NCBI RefSeq assembly: GCF_042655485.1
Contig: NZ_JBHSMC010000011.1
Coordinates: 124,001-188,000 of the forward strand
Direction: 5' to 3'
DNA from: Lederbergia graminis
GTDB taxonomy: Bacteria; Bacillota; Bacilli; Bacillales; Bacillaceae_C
Length of the DNA stretch: 64,000 bases
The translations under genes were made by a program, and so were the position numbers. Position 1 is the stretch's first letter, and each line of letters begins with the position of its first letter. Positions 41,087-50,935 of this stretch are shown here, piece by piece. The notes under the pieces are model-generated. The model worked only from the letters and a program-made list of their open reading frames with translations. It was not told the origin of the DNA and searched no databases.

Positions 41087-41962
41087 TTATTTTTTGGCAA
41101 TAGCTTCTATTAACGGCGCTAACCATTCATCTAGATTGGAAAATGCAAATCCTGCCTCAGTTGCTTTGGCATTGGACATATACCATGATGATGGGATCGC
41201 GTATGGAGAGCGAATTTCGTCATTGCCAACTAATGAGATTTTTGCTGTTTTACCAGTTGCTTTTTCCACTAGTTGAATTAACTCGGTTAATGAAATTTTT
41301 CCATTGGCTGTCGCATTAAATGGCCCTTCGACTTCTGTCATGCCTGCCCAGTGAAGAAAATCCGCTGCTTCATCGGCATGAATATATGACATCTCCGCAT
41401 CCATGTTTACGAATCCGATTGGCTCTCCTTTCGCCACACGCTCCACATGGAAATGTAAGCGACGCGTATAATCATCTTCTCCCATTACAATTGGAAAACG
41501 AACTGCCACAACCGGGAATTTAGCATATTTATAAAAGACTGCTTCTGCTTGCCGCTTCCCTTCCCCATATGTAAAATCGGAGCTGTTTCCCATGCGAATT
41601 TCATATTGATATGGGTTAAAATCTTCTTCTGTTTTCTCTTTTCCATCAGCCTCATATGTGGAAAGCGTAGATGTAAACACGAGCTTGCCGATTTTCCCAT
41701 TAAATATTTCACAAAAAGCATATGCATCATTTGGGGAATAACAAATATTATCATACACAATATCGAATGTGCGATTTTCCATTTTCATCGCAAGTTCTTC
41801 TTTATTGGAACGATCAACGATAATATGTTCAACGCGATCACCAAACGGATTTCCAGACTGACCACGAGTGACAATCGCTACCTTATGCCCCTCTTTGATC
41901 AATAGCTCCACTAATTTTTTACCAAAAAAGCGATTTCCGCCTAGGACTAGGATATTTTTCAT
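41087..41962 (-). CDS. NAD-dependent epimerase/dehydratase-family protein
   Basis: A 291-residue extended SDR. MKNILVLGGNRFFGKKLVEL shows the GGxxFxG nucleotide motif, VFTSTLSTYEADG follows the fourth strand, and YGEGKRQAEAVFY contains the Tyr-x-x-x-Lys-type pair (YGEGK). It resembles the atypical epimerases related to RNA-binding CSP41 and sugar-nucleotide reductases. Substrate unknown. TGAGGAGAA precedes the ATG. Monocistronic with its own terminator. Confidence 0.87.
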   Translation of the reverse strand: MKNILVLGGNRFFGKKLVELLIKEGHKVAIVTRGQSGNPFGDRVEHIIVDRSNKEELAMKMENRTFDIVYDNICYSPNDAYAFCEIFNGKIGKLVFTSTLSTYEADGKEKTEEDFNPYQYEIRMGNSSDFTYGEGKRQAEAVFYKYAKFPVVAVRFPIVMGEDDYTRRLHFHVERVAKGEPIGFVNMDAEMSYIHADEAADFLHWAGMTEVEGPFNATANGKISLTELIQLVEKATGKTAKISLVGNDEIRSPYAIPSSWYMSNAKATEAGFAFSNLDEWLAPLIEAIAKK

Positions 41963-42138
41963 TCAAATTCTCCTCATCTGATAAAATTTCTATCATTTTT
42001 TCCACATTATAACAGTTCCTGTCCTTTAGTTAAAAATAGAACGACTTCTTGATTTTCATGAAAGGACGAAATTGTATGATAACATGATAATAACGGAATG
42101 GAAAAAATAGAACTTACTATACAATTGGAGTGAGTGTA

Positions 42139-42606
42139 ATGATAAAGGGATTATATGAAGCACATCTACCTGTAAAAGATTTGGATATTTCCATGAAATT
42201 TTACGAAAAGTTAGGGTTAAAGTTTGCTTGGCTTGATGAAGATACTGCCTTCTTTTGGATAGAGGAAAGAAAAAGTTGGTTAGGCTTGTGAGAAGGAAAG
42301 GAGCATGAGACTCCCTATCATCCTTCTTTAAGACATATCGCTTTTCGAGTAACCTATGAGGATTTAAAAAAATCGATAAAATGGCTGGAGTCTATCGAAG
42401 TGGAAGCTGTCACATTCGGGGATCGAACGTCAATTGAGCCATTTATTAGACCACATCAAGGTAATGCCTCTGTCTACTTTGATGACCCTGACGGAAATAG
42501 TTTAGAATTAATGTGTTTTGTAGATGTACCGAATGAATTCAAACATATTACTGAAAAATTGTCTTTTGAAGAATGGGAAAAATTATTGAAAGAGAATAAC
42601 CTGTAA
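42139..42606 (+). pseudogene. VOC-family gene with an internal TGA stop
   Basis: The frame starts at ATG 42139 with TTGGAGTG upstream and encodes LYEAHLPVKDLDISMKFYEK, a glyoxalase-like N-terminus. Codon 51 (42289-42291) is TGA, and the same frame then continues intact for 104 codons, with SLRHIAFRV, GNASVYFDDPDGNSLELMC and a C-terminal EEWEKLL helix. A TGG to TGA change in a tryptophan codon would explain it. All other parts look undamaged, so this is a recent inactivation or a sequencing error. Confidence 0.85.
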
Positions 42607-42679
42607 TCAGATTTGAACTATAATATTGAATAAAAAAGAATCTAGCCTCCTCTACGAAGACTTAGACCCTTTTCCTTCT

Positions 42680-44128
42680 CTATTCTAACTGTGAAATCTT
42701 TAAAAATCTTGGTCTATACATGCTTCCATCCTTTTCATGCATTTTCCAACTCGATGAATTTACATTATAGCTAACTATTAATTCCCCAGGTTCCGATAAA
42801 TGTGGATGGGCTTTTGCATTGTAGGTGTAAACCGAATCGCCTCTTTCTGATTCCGAACAGTAATATACATATTGTGGTGTCTCAAATGGCCCTAAAGGAG
42901 AATCTCCGACATAAATACCTAAGCGATTTCCAGTGCTATGTTCTTGGAAAACGACGATATACTTTCCGTTTAAAGTTCCACCTAACATTGGCGAAACACT
43001 TAGCTCACTCGATACTTCCGACGCAATCGGAGTTGCCTTTCCGATATCCTTTGTCCAATTTTCGCCATCCCACACTTGCCATAAGGAAAATTCCGTAAAC
43101 TGATCTGGTAACACGCGCGCAACTACTAGTTTCGTTGTTTCCCATTTTTGCAGCCCGTAAATATAAATATAGCCATCTGGATTTGGAACTTTTGCTTCCT
43201 TTGTGTTCGCCATAAATCCAGCGCCAAAGTAAGTTATTTTTCCATTATCCGCCGTAAAATAAAAAGGTGTATCGAGTTGTTGTTGCTGCTCTAATATTGG
43301 TCCATCCGCACCAATTGGCGCCGAGACACAAGTAACACCATTTACTTTAAATTCAAATCCTTCCGGTTGCGTGGAATCGGGACTAATAATTAACGGAAAA
43401 CAGTAAAAGATTCCTGAAATGGAAATACCATCTTGTAACCAATAATACGATTGATCAATCTTTACCCCTTTTTCTGTCGTAGGGACAAAATAACTAGTTG
43501 GGTCCCCGGCTTCATTTGTATTCCAGCGAAATTCAATTGCATCTTCCTGCGGCTTTCCACCATCTAAAATAGCAATAGAGTTATTGATCATATTAAAGTC
43601 GAGACGTTCGTTTGTTTCACGATCCACGGAACCAATAAATGTATCGCCAAATACAAATATCGTTTTTGTTTTATCTGCTTCTCCTTGTTTTTCACAGCCA
43701 TTGAATGGGATGGAGTAAATACCATCCGCTCCACTCCACCCCTCTTTGCGGTGAAAAAGTTCCGTCCAATCAGGAGCAGGTTCAACAACTAACCCAATCC
43801 CAGCATAAATTTCGATATCTCTTCCATCTAATTTCGCTTCTAACATGGAATGCGAAATTTTAATATATCTTGCTAAAACATGGTGGAAGTTGATACTCCT
43901 TACATTCGCATCTGTTTCTTCTATCTTTACTTCAATCCAATGATGTGAATCTAGTGAATACTCAACAGTAGAGTAGTCCATTGTATCTGTATCCAATACC
44001 AATTTCGCAATCGGATAAGTGCCTCCTAAATCAACAATCATCCACTGTGTTTGCCTGTCTCTTCCTATCTCGATTTTCTGAATGGATAGTTTGTCTCCTG
44101 CTTTTTTTGCTGAATTAATACCGAGCAT
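42680..44128 (-). CDS. Discoidin-like plus DUF4185/DUF5005-type beta-propeller protein
   Basis: A 482-residue protein with no signal peptide. Residues 25-110 resemble an F5/8 type C (discoidin) carbohydrate-binding fold (WMIVDLGGTYPIAKLVL, YSLDSHHWIEV, ARYIKISH). The rest shows GADGIYSIPFNG, TIFVFGDTFIGSVD and NMINNSIAILDGGK, typical of DUF4185/DUF5005 proteins, which are predicted sugar-active propellers of unknown specificity. It is last in an operon with the ROK kinase and GH38-like enzyme, so it probably acts on the same imported glycan. GGGAGAGG precedes the ATG. Confidence 0.8.
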   Translation of the reverse strand: MLGINSAKKAGDKLSIQKIEIGRDRQTQWMIVDLGGTYPIAKLVLDTDTMDYSTVEYSLDSHHWIEVKIEETDANVRSINFHHVLARYIKISHSMLEAKLDGRDIEIYAGIGLVVEPAPDWTELFHRKEGWSGADGIYSIPFNGCEKQGEADKTKTIFVFGDTFIGSVDRETNERLDFNMINNSIAILDGGKPQEDAIEFRWNTNEAGDPTSYFVPTTEKGVKIDQSYYWLQDGISISGIFYCFPLIISPDSTQPEGFEFKVNGVTCVSAPIGADGPILEQQQQLDTPFYFTADNGKITYFGAGFMANTKEAKVPNPDGYIYIYGLQKWETTKLVVARVLPDQFTEFSLWQVWDGENWTKDIGKATPIASEVSSELSVSPMLGGTLNGKYIVVFQEHSTGNRLGIYVGDSPLGPFETPQYVYYCSESERGDSVYTYNAKAHPHLSEPGELIVSYNVNSSSWKMHEKDGSMYRPRFLKISQLE

Positions 44129-44212
44129 AAGCTAACCTCTCCCTTTCTGGAAAATTACGGCATTTGCAAAATTTTATAAACAACGGAGTCCTAAAATCTT
44201 TTCTATCAGCTA

Positions 44213-46819
44213 CTAATCTAGCGTAATTTTTACATGAACAAGTTCTCGACCATGCATACTAATCAAAACTTCGTTATCCACCACCTGTACTTCTTTCAAG
44301 ACTTCTTCTAATGAATTAACGATATTGGCAGAGCTGATTTTTTCAGTAGGAATGTGAATATTAGCGTTCGCAGACTCAGTTCTCAAATTTCTCAAGCTTA
44401 CGATCAACCCTGTATTATCTTCTGCTCTTTTAATATAAAGAGGTACAATATTTTCTCCATCACATTTAATGAGACTGCCACTTTCCTTTTCTTTACAATC
44501 TACTACAATATTTAATTCTACAGGGTTTAATGCATCCATCCCTACCTTATAAGCAGCAGCTTCATTAAATTGATCAAATGGACTTAGTACATATTTAAAC
44601 TTTTGGCTACCTGGTTGACTCGCCCAAAAATTCGTATCCCAATAATTGTTCATTGGCCAAGCTAATAAGAGTGGATTTTCATTTCTCGGAATGGACGTAC
44701 TTTCTTTCCCAAAATTAAAATCACCAATTTGCACAAGTGGCGCATCTGGACATGCTAAAGTTACGCCCTTTTCTCCGTCATATATCGAAACAGTTTGATC
44801 TACTGTTATCCAATCTTTACTTACATTCCCCATTTGCTCTTGATCAAGTTCCACAAACATTCCAGCAGTGTCGTAATGGGAACGCCATCCTGCATTTAGT
44901 CGTAAAGGAAACGCAAAATAAATTGATTCTGGCTTCTTAATATCAGCTTTATCCATTGTTGCTTCAAACTCTATGTTTGGATGGTGAACAGAAAACGTAA
45001 TCCGTTGCTCTAAGTGATGTACACCTTCTGCTTCAAAAACGGTCACAAACGTAACTTTATCTCGGTCTTTTTCCATATTCCAAGATACTACCCGGTTTGG
45101 ACCACTTCTTTTTTCCTTCCAATCATGGTTCCATACACTAATACTTTTGTTTCCTAAATCAACATCTCGCGGGAAAAAAGTAGACCTTTCTTCCGGATTT
45201 TTTATCGGATTCAGCCCTTCTCTTACATATTCAAATAATGTCCACTCACTACTCTCGTCAATTAAATCCCAATTACGAGTTTTATCATGTAATTGCTTAA
45301 TTCGTCCTGTTTTCACGTCAAATTTTAATTGATAAAAACGTGTCTCCAACGAATCTTCCTGCACAGAATATTGGACAGGTTCTTTTTCAGCATTTGCTTT
45401 CATCTGTAAAAGGTCTTGATATGGAATTTTCATCCATGAAAATGGCTCTAATTTTACCTTCCCATATGATTCCATATTTTCTTTCATACTTGTATATGGT
45501 AAATATTGTTTCATTCGAATCGCAGATAAGTTCCGTCCTTCGAGAAAACTCCATTTTGGTAAACGTACTTCTACCTCTTGCTCGACGTTTGCTGTATTTA
45601 CAAGTAAAATTCCTTCAGGTGCTGATGATTGAAGAGGATTGTTTGCGAATTTCTCCATTTGTTTTCCTAATACATAAGCGGATAAATCTGCTGCTTCATA
45701 AGCGTTCTTGGATTTATGTAGCCGTTGCGAATACACTTCTGGATCATCTGGATTTGTGATCGAATGTGCTGCACCCCAAGTATGTTCTTCATATAACAAT
45801 GTATTCTGAATCGATGCTTTTTTCATTTGGTCATAGCGTGAACCTAGGCTTCCTTGAAAAGCTTCTAGTAAATCAGCTTTTCGTAATCCTTGCTTCGTCT
45901 TACGAACCAATCTTGTTTCTCGGGCTGAGCTGCCAGAGCCAAAATTCCAAAAGTCCGTCCAGTCACCTGCGTGAACTGGGATGATACTCGGTTCGATTTG
46001 TTTCACTTTCTCTAACAGCATTTCTGGTGTGACAAAACGAATTTTAAAGTCACGATTCTCTTCGTTATATTTTCTTATTAAATGTGCTAATTGTGGATCG
46101 GGGCAGTTGTTATCATACAATGGTGGGTTCGTGGAAGTTAAATAGATAAAATCATATTGGTAACCGTTCTCTTCTAAGCGCTGAACATATTCTTTTATCC
46201 CTTTATCCATTACATCTGTATCTTCCTTATAAGATTCAAAAAACTGACTGAATAAGGAATAATGTTCGCCATGAAATGTTAATAATTCGCGTTGATCTGG
46301 TGTTTTCCAATTAAAAACTTTTGGACGTTCAAACGGAATGCCGCCAAAATGGACATTAATCCCTGTAATATAAAATTCAACTCCAGCATCTAAAAGGATT
46401 TGACTAAATGGCCAAGGTTGTCCATTCACATCATGATTGATCGCTGTGTTAATGGGGATGTTAAATCTTTTTCGTAACTCTTTTATTGGTTGGAGTGAAC
46501 GAATGATTTGCTCCGAGTCATTTAGTGGTGTTCCATGCATCATTAATGCTGCAATACTCATTTGCCCGTTTTGCAAGTACTTCGTAAACAGTTGTATCCT
46601 TTCTTCTGATGCAGTTTCTAACCATTTTAAAACTGGATATGTTGCCTCACATGTCCACCTGAATTTGGATTCTTCCGGAAAGTCTTCGGTTTGTAAACAT
46701 AAATCAATTGCTTCATCAATATAATCCAATTGCAATTCCATGATTAATGGTTGTGGATGGGTATAGCCGATATCTAAATGACTATGATGCAAACAAAGAA
46801 TTTCTTTTATTTTACTCAT
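44213..46819 (-). CDS. GH38-like alpha-mannosidase-related glycosidase (first copy)
   Basis: An 868-residue cytosolic enzyme. The N-terminal CLHHSHLDIGYTHPQPLIME is the GH38 metal motif His-x-Asp, and INHDVNGQPWP near 135 is where the catalytic Asp is expected. The middle helical domain contains LVRKTKQGLRKADLLEAF and EEHTWGAAHSI. The C-terminal beta domains show FEYVREGLN and VFEAEGVHHLEQRI. Known GH38 enzymes cleave alpha-mannosides, but this branch is divergent. GGAGAG lies upstream of the ATG at 46819. It follows the ROK kinase gene by 17 bp. Confidence 0.84.
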   Translation of the reverse strand: MSKIKEILCLHHSHLDIGYTHPQPLIMELQLDYIDEAIDLCLQTEDFPEESKFRWTCEATYPVLKWLETASEERIQLFTKYLQNGQMSIAALMMHGTPLNDSEQIIRSLQPIKELRKRFNIPINTAINHDVNGQPWPFSQILLDAGVEFYITGINVHFGGIPFERPKVFNWKTPDQRELLTFHGEHYSLFSQFFESYKEDTDVMDKGIKEYVQRLEENGYQYDFIYLTSTNPPLYDNNCPDPQLAHLIRKYNEENRDFKIRFVTPEMLLEKVKQIEPSIIPVHAGDWTDFWNFGSGSSARETRLVRKTKQGLRKADLLEAFQGSLGSRYDQMKKASIQNTLLYEEHTWGAAHSITNPDDPEVYSQRLHKSKNAYEAADLSAYVLGKQMEKFANNPLQSSAPEGILLVNTANVEQEVEVRLPKWSFLEGRNLSAIRMKQYLPYTSMKENMESYGKVKLEPFSWMKIPYQDLLQMKANAEKEPVQYSVQEDSLETRFYQLKFDVKTGRIKQLHDKTRNWDLIDESSEWTLFEYVREGLNPIKNPEERSTFFPRDVDLGNKSISVWNHDWKEKRSGPNRVVSWNMEKDRDKVTFVTVFEAEGVHHLEQRITFSVHHPNIEFEATMDKADIKKPESIYFAFPLRLNAGWRSHYDTAGMFVELDQEQMGNVSKDWITVDQTVSIYDGEKGVTLACPDAPLVQIGDFNFGKESTSIPRNENPLLLAWPMNNYWDTNFWASQPGSQKFKYVLSPFDQFNEAAAYKVGMDALNPVELNIVVDCKEKESGSLIKCDGENIVPLYIKRAEDNTGLIVSLRNLRTESANANIHIPTEKISSANIVNSLEEVLKEVQVVDNEVLISMHGRELVHVKITLD

Positions 46820-46836
46820 TGAATTCTCTCCTTTTA

Positions 46837-47769
46837 TCAATCAGTACTTGTTTTTTCTATTAATGCAGCGATACCTACAAATGTACTAAACGATGTTTCT
46901 CTGGAAGCCTCAATTATTACTTCTTTATGTTGCAACGTTACATAGATTCCGCTTATAAATAAATGAATACTTTTGGCAATTTGCCCACCAATAATGATCG
47001 CTTCCGGGGAAAAATCATCTACATATGGATTCACCGCCAACCCAATATTTCTTCCAAATTGCTGGAATAGTTCTATCGCCTGTTCATGATTATTTTCCGC
47101 CATTTCTGCAAGTGACTTCACTTCCTGATCACTGTTTGGTACAGCAAACTCCTTCGCTAACTGTAAAATCCCTCTTTTGGAAATATAATCATCTACAATC
47201 GATTGTTGAAATGGTTGATTATAGATCCAGCCATTAGGAGGAACACGAGGATCATCCGTAATGAACTCGTCATTTTCCATAAACGCAGAACCAGCCCCTG
47301 TTCCAATCGTTAAGTACATAACTTTATTGAAATGTTGCCCTTTACCACCCTTATGTTCTCCTAAAGCAAATAGATTGGCATCGTTTTCAAAAACAATCAC
47401 AAAGTCAGAAGCAAATTTAGACATCCATTCGTTATCTCGCTTCATCCGCTCCCTTAATTGTTCGCGAATATTTATGCCATATAGAGAATCAAATTTATCA
47501 ATTCCTTGAATGTAACTAATGCCATTTTGATAATCAAATGGACCTGGAAAGGCAAAGCCAATTCCGATGACTTGATAATTTTCGGATGAAATATAGTGCA
47601 TTTGCAACGACATCATCGTAATGAAATGGTCGAGTATTTCTTCTTTGGATGCTTGTGATTTTGCTGGGTACACTGCAATCGATTCTGGAATAATCACTCC
47701 TTTATCGTTTAAGATTGCTGTTTTTATATAAGAGCCGCCAACATCAAAAGCCATCATGTATTGATCCAT
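46837..47769 (-). CDS. ROK-family sugar kinase
   Basis: A 310-residue ROK kinase. MAFDVGGSYIKTAILNDKG is the ATP-binding phosphate loop, LTIGTGAGSAFMENDEF is the sugar-binding region, and PEAIIIGGQIAKS is the adenosine motif. ROK members phosphorylate glucose, mannose, fructose or allose. The zinc-binding CxCxxxGC motif of many ROK proteins is not present. It is the first gene of an operon with GH38-like and DUF4185-like genes, divergent from the AraC/isomerase pair, so mannose or a similar hexose is the likely substrate. Confidence 0.87.
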   Translation of the reverse strand: MDQYMMAFDVGGSYIKTAILNDKGVIIPESIAVYPAKSQASKEEILDHFITMMSLQMHYISSENYQVIGIGFAFPGPFDYQNGISYIQGIDKFDSLYGINIREQLRERMKRDNEWMSKFASDFVIVFENDANLFALGEHKGGKGQHFNKVMYLTIGTGAGSAFMENDEFITDDPRVPPNGWIYNQPFQQSIVDDYISKRGILQLAKEFAVPNSDQEVKSLAEMAENNHEQAIELFQQFGRNIGLAVNPYVDDFSPEAIIIGGQIAKSIHLFISGIYVTLQHKEVIIEASRETSFSTFVGIAALIEKTSTD

Positions 47770-47835
47770 TTTCTCAACCTCACATCCCACTAACTCTCTC
47801 TTACATTCATTATGAAAGATACTACTCGTGAAATC

Positions 47836-47885
47836 TTTCTAAAATAATGCCATCCTTTTATAAAATTCGGACATTTTCTAAAATA
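47836..47885. promoter_or_regulatory. Direct repeats in the ROK-AraC divergent promoter region
   Basis: TTTCTAAAATA occurs at 47836-47846 and 47875-47885, 39 bp apart in the same orientation, as is usual for AraC-type binding. An extended -10 (TGGTATACT) for the AraC gene lies at about 47911. Confidence 0.5.
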
Positions 47886-47947
47886 GACAAAAAAATATGG
47901 TATACTTATGAAAAAAATCAGTCATTCATCGCGAGGTGAAATATCGA

Positions 47948-48862
47948 ATGAAGTGGGATCGTTCTTTTATAGATGGCGCGATTTTACTAAACCAAAACAC
48001 CACTCATATTCACGGAAATGACGCTTCCATTTCCATACATTATTGGGGAGCAAAACAGCAGCATTATAATAATAAGCCACACCAGCATTCTTTCTTTGAA
48101 CTCTGCTATATCGTAAATGGAGTTGGCACATATATCGATGATGGCAAGGAATTCCCATTAAAGAAAGATGTGCTTTTTCTATCACGTCCTTACATCAAAC
48201 ATCAAATTTTAAGTCAAACTGGTCTCGATATTATTTTTGTTGGATTTGAAATTAATAAGAAAGAGACAGCTGATCACATCAACGAACTATTTACCTCATT
48301 AGAATCTAGCGAAAAGTTCTACACCGCAACTGCTAGTGAATTACCCATCGTAAAATTATGGACATCCCTGCTTACCTTAATGAATCAACCATTTTTAACA
48401 TTTAACGATAGTCTTCAAGGCCTTGGTTCTGCTTTTTTCTTTAGTATATTGGAGCATTTTAATGATCAAAGAACACCTATCAAAAAGAAAAAACTAACAT
48501 CCTCGTTCCTTATATATCAAGCGAAACTTTATATTAATGACAATATACATCGGGCTTTAAAACTGGATGATGTCGCCGACTATATTTTTATTTCGGGAAG
48601 ACATTTATCCCGCATTTTCAAAGCCGAATTAGGTCAAACATTTTCAAGCTATGTGAGAAAGGAAAGAGTTCGCAAAGCTGGGAATCTACTAACTGGTACT
48701 GATTTAACCAATGAAGAAATTGCGAAAATGACTGGATTTGATAATGTCCACTACTTTTCTAGTGTTTTTTCCAGTGAAATGGGGTTACCTCCAGGAGAGT
48801 TCAGAGAAAAATTCAGAAAAAATGTCGGCGAAGGAGTGACAATGAATGAGTTCATTCAATAA
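47948..48862 (+). CDS. AraC-family transcriptional regulator
   Basis: A 304-residue regulator with an N-terminal cupin sugar-sensing domain (PHQHSFFELCYIVNGVGTYI near 42) and a C-terminal double helix-turn-helix (LKLDDVADYIFISGRHLSRI and EEIAKMTGFDNVHYFSSVF with the usual PGEFR end). It is likely an activator of the adjoining ROK-GH38 operon and of the isomerase gene it overlaps. The ATG at 47948 follows GAGGTGAAA. It overlaps the isomerase gene by 17 bp. Confidence 0.9.
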   Translation: MKWDRSFIDGAILLNQNTTHIHGNDASISIHYWGAKQQHYNNKPHQHSFFELCYIVNGVGTYIDDGKEFPLKKDVLFLSRPYIKHQILSQTGLDIIFVGFEINKKETADHINELFTSLESSEKFYTATASELPIVKLWTSLLTLMNQPFLTFNDSLQGLGSAFFFSILEHFNDQRTPIKKKKLTSSFLIYQAKLYINDNIHRALKLDDVADYIFISGRHLSRIFKAELGQTFSSYVRKERVRKAGNLLTGTDLTNEEIAKMTGFDNVHYFSSVFSSEMGLPPGEFREKFRKNVGEGVTMNEFIQ

Positions 48863-50585
48863 GTATCCTGAAATTGTTGTCTCAGAGAAAACGGAACTTG
48901 CCTGGGAAGGATATGGAGATATTGTATTAGAATTAGAAAAAGAGGTTGCTATGAATGATAGAACCGTACTTGTAATTGACTGTTATCCTGGAGTGAACAT
49001 GGAGGAAATATTAGTCAATCTAGTCCAGCCGCTCCAGCCTACACATGCACTCTCTGTCGATGAAATCTATCATTCGAATGAGAAAGTAACGGAAATGATT
49101 CAATATCATTTAACCGATGATCGAGTGTTTGGGATTTTTTCCGCTCATGAGTTTCGTGACTTTATGAATGTTGAAAAAAGAGAAAAAGCAAGAAAAAAAA
49201 TTGATTCCATCTCCAATGGATTAGTGATTGTATATGGTGTTGGAGCATCTCTCGTCTACCAACCTGATATTCTTCTATACGCAGATTTGCCTCGTTGGGA
49301 AATTCAAACTAGATTTCAACACAAAATGCCAAACTGGAAGGCAGATAACGAAGAGGATGATTTTTTACGAAAAATAAAACGGGCTTATTTTTTCGAATGG
49401 CCTGTTGCAGATAAGCATAAAAAAAGATTGATAGAAAAAGTAGATTACTGGCTTGATACTACGATCAGTCTTCAGCCTAAAATGGTAGAAAAAACAAGCT
49501 ACTTAGCAGGTTTAAAGCAAGTCGTTTCCCAACCATTCCGTCTCGTTCCGTATTTTGCACCAGGTGTATGGGGTGGCGAATGGATGAGAGAAAAATTCGA
49601 TCTTGACAAAGATGAAGTAAATTTCGCATGGAGCTTTAATGGTGTTCCGGCAGAAAATAGTATCTTTTTAAAATATGGTCATATAAAAATAGAAATCCCA
49701 GCGAATAATGTGGTATTTCAACACCCAATGGAATTACTAGGAAATAAAGTGTATGGGCGATTTGGTAATGAATTTCCGATCCGCTTTAACTTCCTAGACA
49801 CTGTCGAAGGGCAAAATTTAAGTTTACAAGTTCACCCAACGACGGATTACGTACAAGAAACGTTTGGAGCGCACTACACACAAGATGAGAGCTATTATAT
49901 TTTGCACGCCGAAGATGACGCGGTTGTCTATTTAGGGCTAAAAGAAAACATGGATAAGGATGAAATGATTGCGGATTTAGAACGAGCAGAACAAGGAATC
50001 ACGCCGTTCAACGATGAAAAATTCGTTAATAAATTTCCCATCAAAAAGCATGATCATTATTCCATTCCTGGAGGCACTGTTCACTCACAAGGTCGAAACT
50101 CCGTCGTGCTAGAAATTAGTTCTACTCCTAATATTTATACTTTTAAACTATGGGATTGGGGTAGAGTAGATTTGGATGGGAAACCAAGACCTGTCCATCT
50201 GAAACATGGGATCAATTCGATTCAGTGGTATAGAGATACGAGCTGGGTCAAGCAAAACTTATTTAATCCGGAAGAGAAATTAGCGGAAGGTGACGGCTGG
50301 ATAGAAGAAAGAACGGGATTACATGAAACGGAATTTATTGAAACAAGGAGACATTGGTTTTCTAAAAAAGTACACCACCGTACACATGATAGTGTAAATG
50401 TGTTTAACCTTGTCGAGGGGGAAGAGGCAATCATAGAAAGCCCCGACGATGAGTTCGAGCCTTTTATCGTCCATTATGCAGAAACATTCATTATTCCGGA
50501 ATGTATTAAAGAATATACGATTAGGCCGTATGGAAAGTCAGAAGGAAAAACAATTGCAACAATCAAAGCGTTTGTGAGGGTTTGA
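48846..50585 (+). CDS. Long class I mannose-6-phosphate isomerase with N-terminal kinase-like domain
   Basis: A 579-residue protein. The N-terminal 200 residues (LVIDCYPGVNMEEIL, LLYADLPRWEIQTRFQ) resemble a nucleoside-kinase fold but lack a P-loop, so this domain is probably inactive. From about 225, PYFAPGVWGGEWMREKFDLD opens a cupin isomerase, LSLQVHPTTDYVQETFG holds Gln/His metal ligands, QDESYYIL the Glu, and IPGGTVHSQGRNS the second His. It converts mannose-6-phosphate to fructose-6-phosphate. AAGGAG lies 9 bases before the ATG, inside the AraC gene. A terminator follows. Confidence 0.88.
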   Translation: MSSFNKYPEIVVSEKTELAWEGYGDIVLELEKEVAMNDRTVLVIDCYPGVNMEEILVNLVQPLQPTHALSVDEIYHSNEKVTEMIQYHLTDDRVFGIFSAHEFRDFMNVEKREKARKKIDSISNGLVIVYGVGASLVYQPDILLYADLPRWEIQTRFQHKMPNWKADNEEDDFLRKIKRAYFFEWPVADKHKKRLIEKVDYWLDTTISLQPKMVEKTSYLAGLKQVVSQPFRLVPYFAPGVWGGEWMREKFDLDKDEVNFAWSFNGVPAENSIFLKYGHIKIEIPANNVVFQHPMELLGNKVYGRFGNEFPIRFNFLDTVEGQNLSLQVHPTTDYVQETFGAHYTQDESYYILHAEDDAVVYLGLKENMDKDEMIADLERAEQGITPFNDEKFVNKFPIKKHDHYSIPGGTVHSQGRNSVVLEISSTPNIYTFKLWDWGRVDLDGKPRPVHLKHGINSIQWYRDTSWVKQNLFNPEEKLAEGDGWIEERTGLHETEFIETRRHWFSKKVHHRTHDSVNVFNLVEGEEAIIESPDDEFEPFIVHYAETFIIPECIKEYTIRPYGKSEGKTIATIKAFVRV

Positions 50586-50587
50586 TG

Positions 50588-50634
50588 AAAAAAAGTGGGT
50601 GAATGCATCGACGGATGACTTCTCCCACTTTTTT
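50588..50634 (+). terminator. Terminator after the isomerase gene
   Basis: AAAAAAAGTGGG and CCCACTTTTTT around a 24-base loop, immediately after the TGA at 50583-50585. Confidence 0.82.
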
Positions 50635-50784
50635 AGTGTATAAGTGAGAAGAATTAAAGCATGTTTATTACTTGAATTGTATAAAGATAGTGCTGCAGTT
50701 ATCGCTATAGCATTTTAAAGTAGGAGAGTACAGTTGACATAATTAGTTTAAGATTCTAATCTCTTTTAAACAAGAAAAAAATAA

Positions 50785-50906
50785 GCGGAGGAAATACACG
50801 TAGACTCCTGCGGGAAGTACGGTAGCCGGGAGACCCCACAGGCGCGCTCAGCGCCGAGGAGGCTTCCGAACCGCCCGCGGAAAGCGAAGTGTATTTCCGA
50901 AGCGGC
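50785..50906. repeat. GC-rich inverted-repeat element (type D)
   Basis: The ends are GCGGAGGAAATACAC and GTGTATTTCCGAAGCGGC (10-bp terminal repeat GGAAATACAC). The core CTCCTGCGGGAAG...CCCGCGGAAAGCGAAG is shared in inverted orientation with the MITE-like elements at 29107 and 32862. No ORF. Such elements are common intergenic repeats in bacilli. The rest of the 50635-50935 gap shows nothing else. Confidence 0.8.
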
Positions 50907-50935
50907 ATTGTTGCACATTCTAAAAGTATAACTCC

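Noticed and set aside
42400..42606. A short intact VOC gene
   Set aside because: It is only the C-terminal part of the frame that begins at 42139 and is interrupted by TGA at 42289; no start signal of its own.
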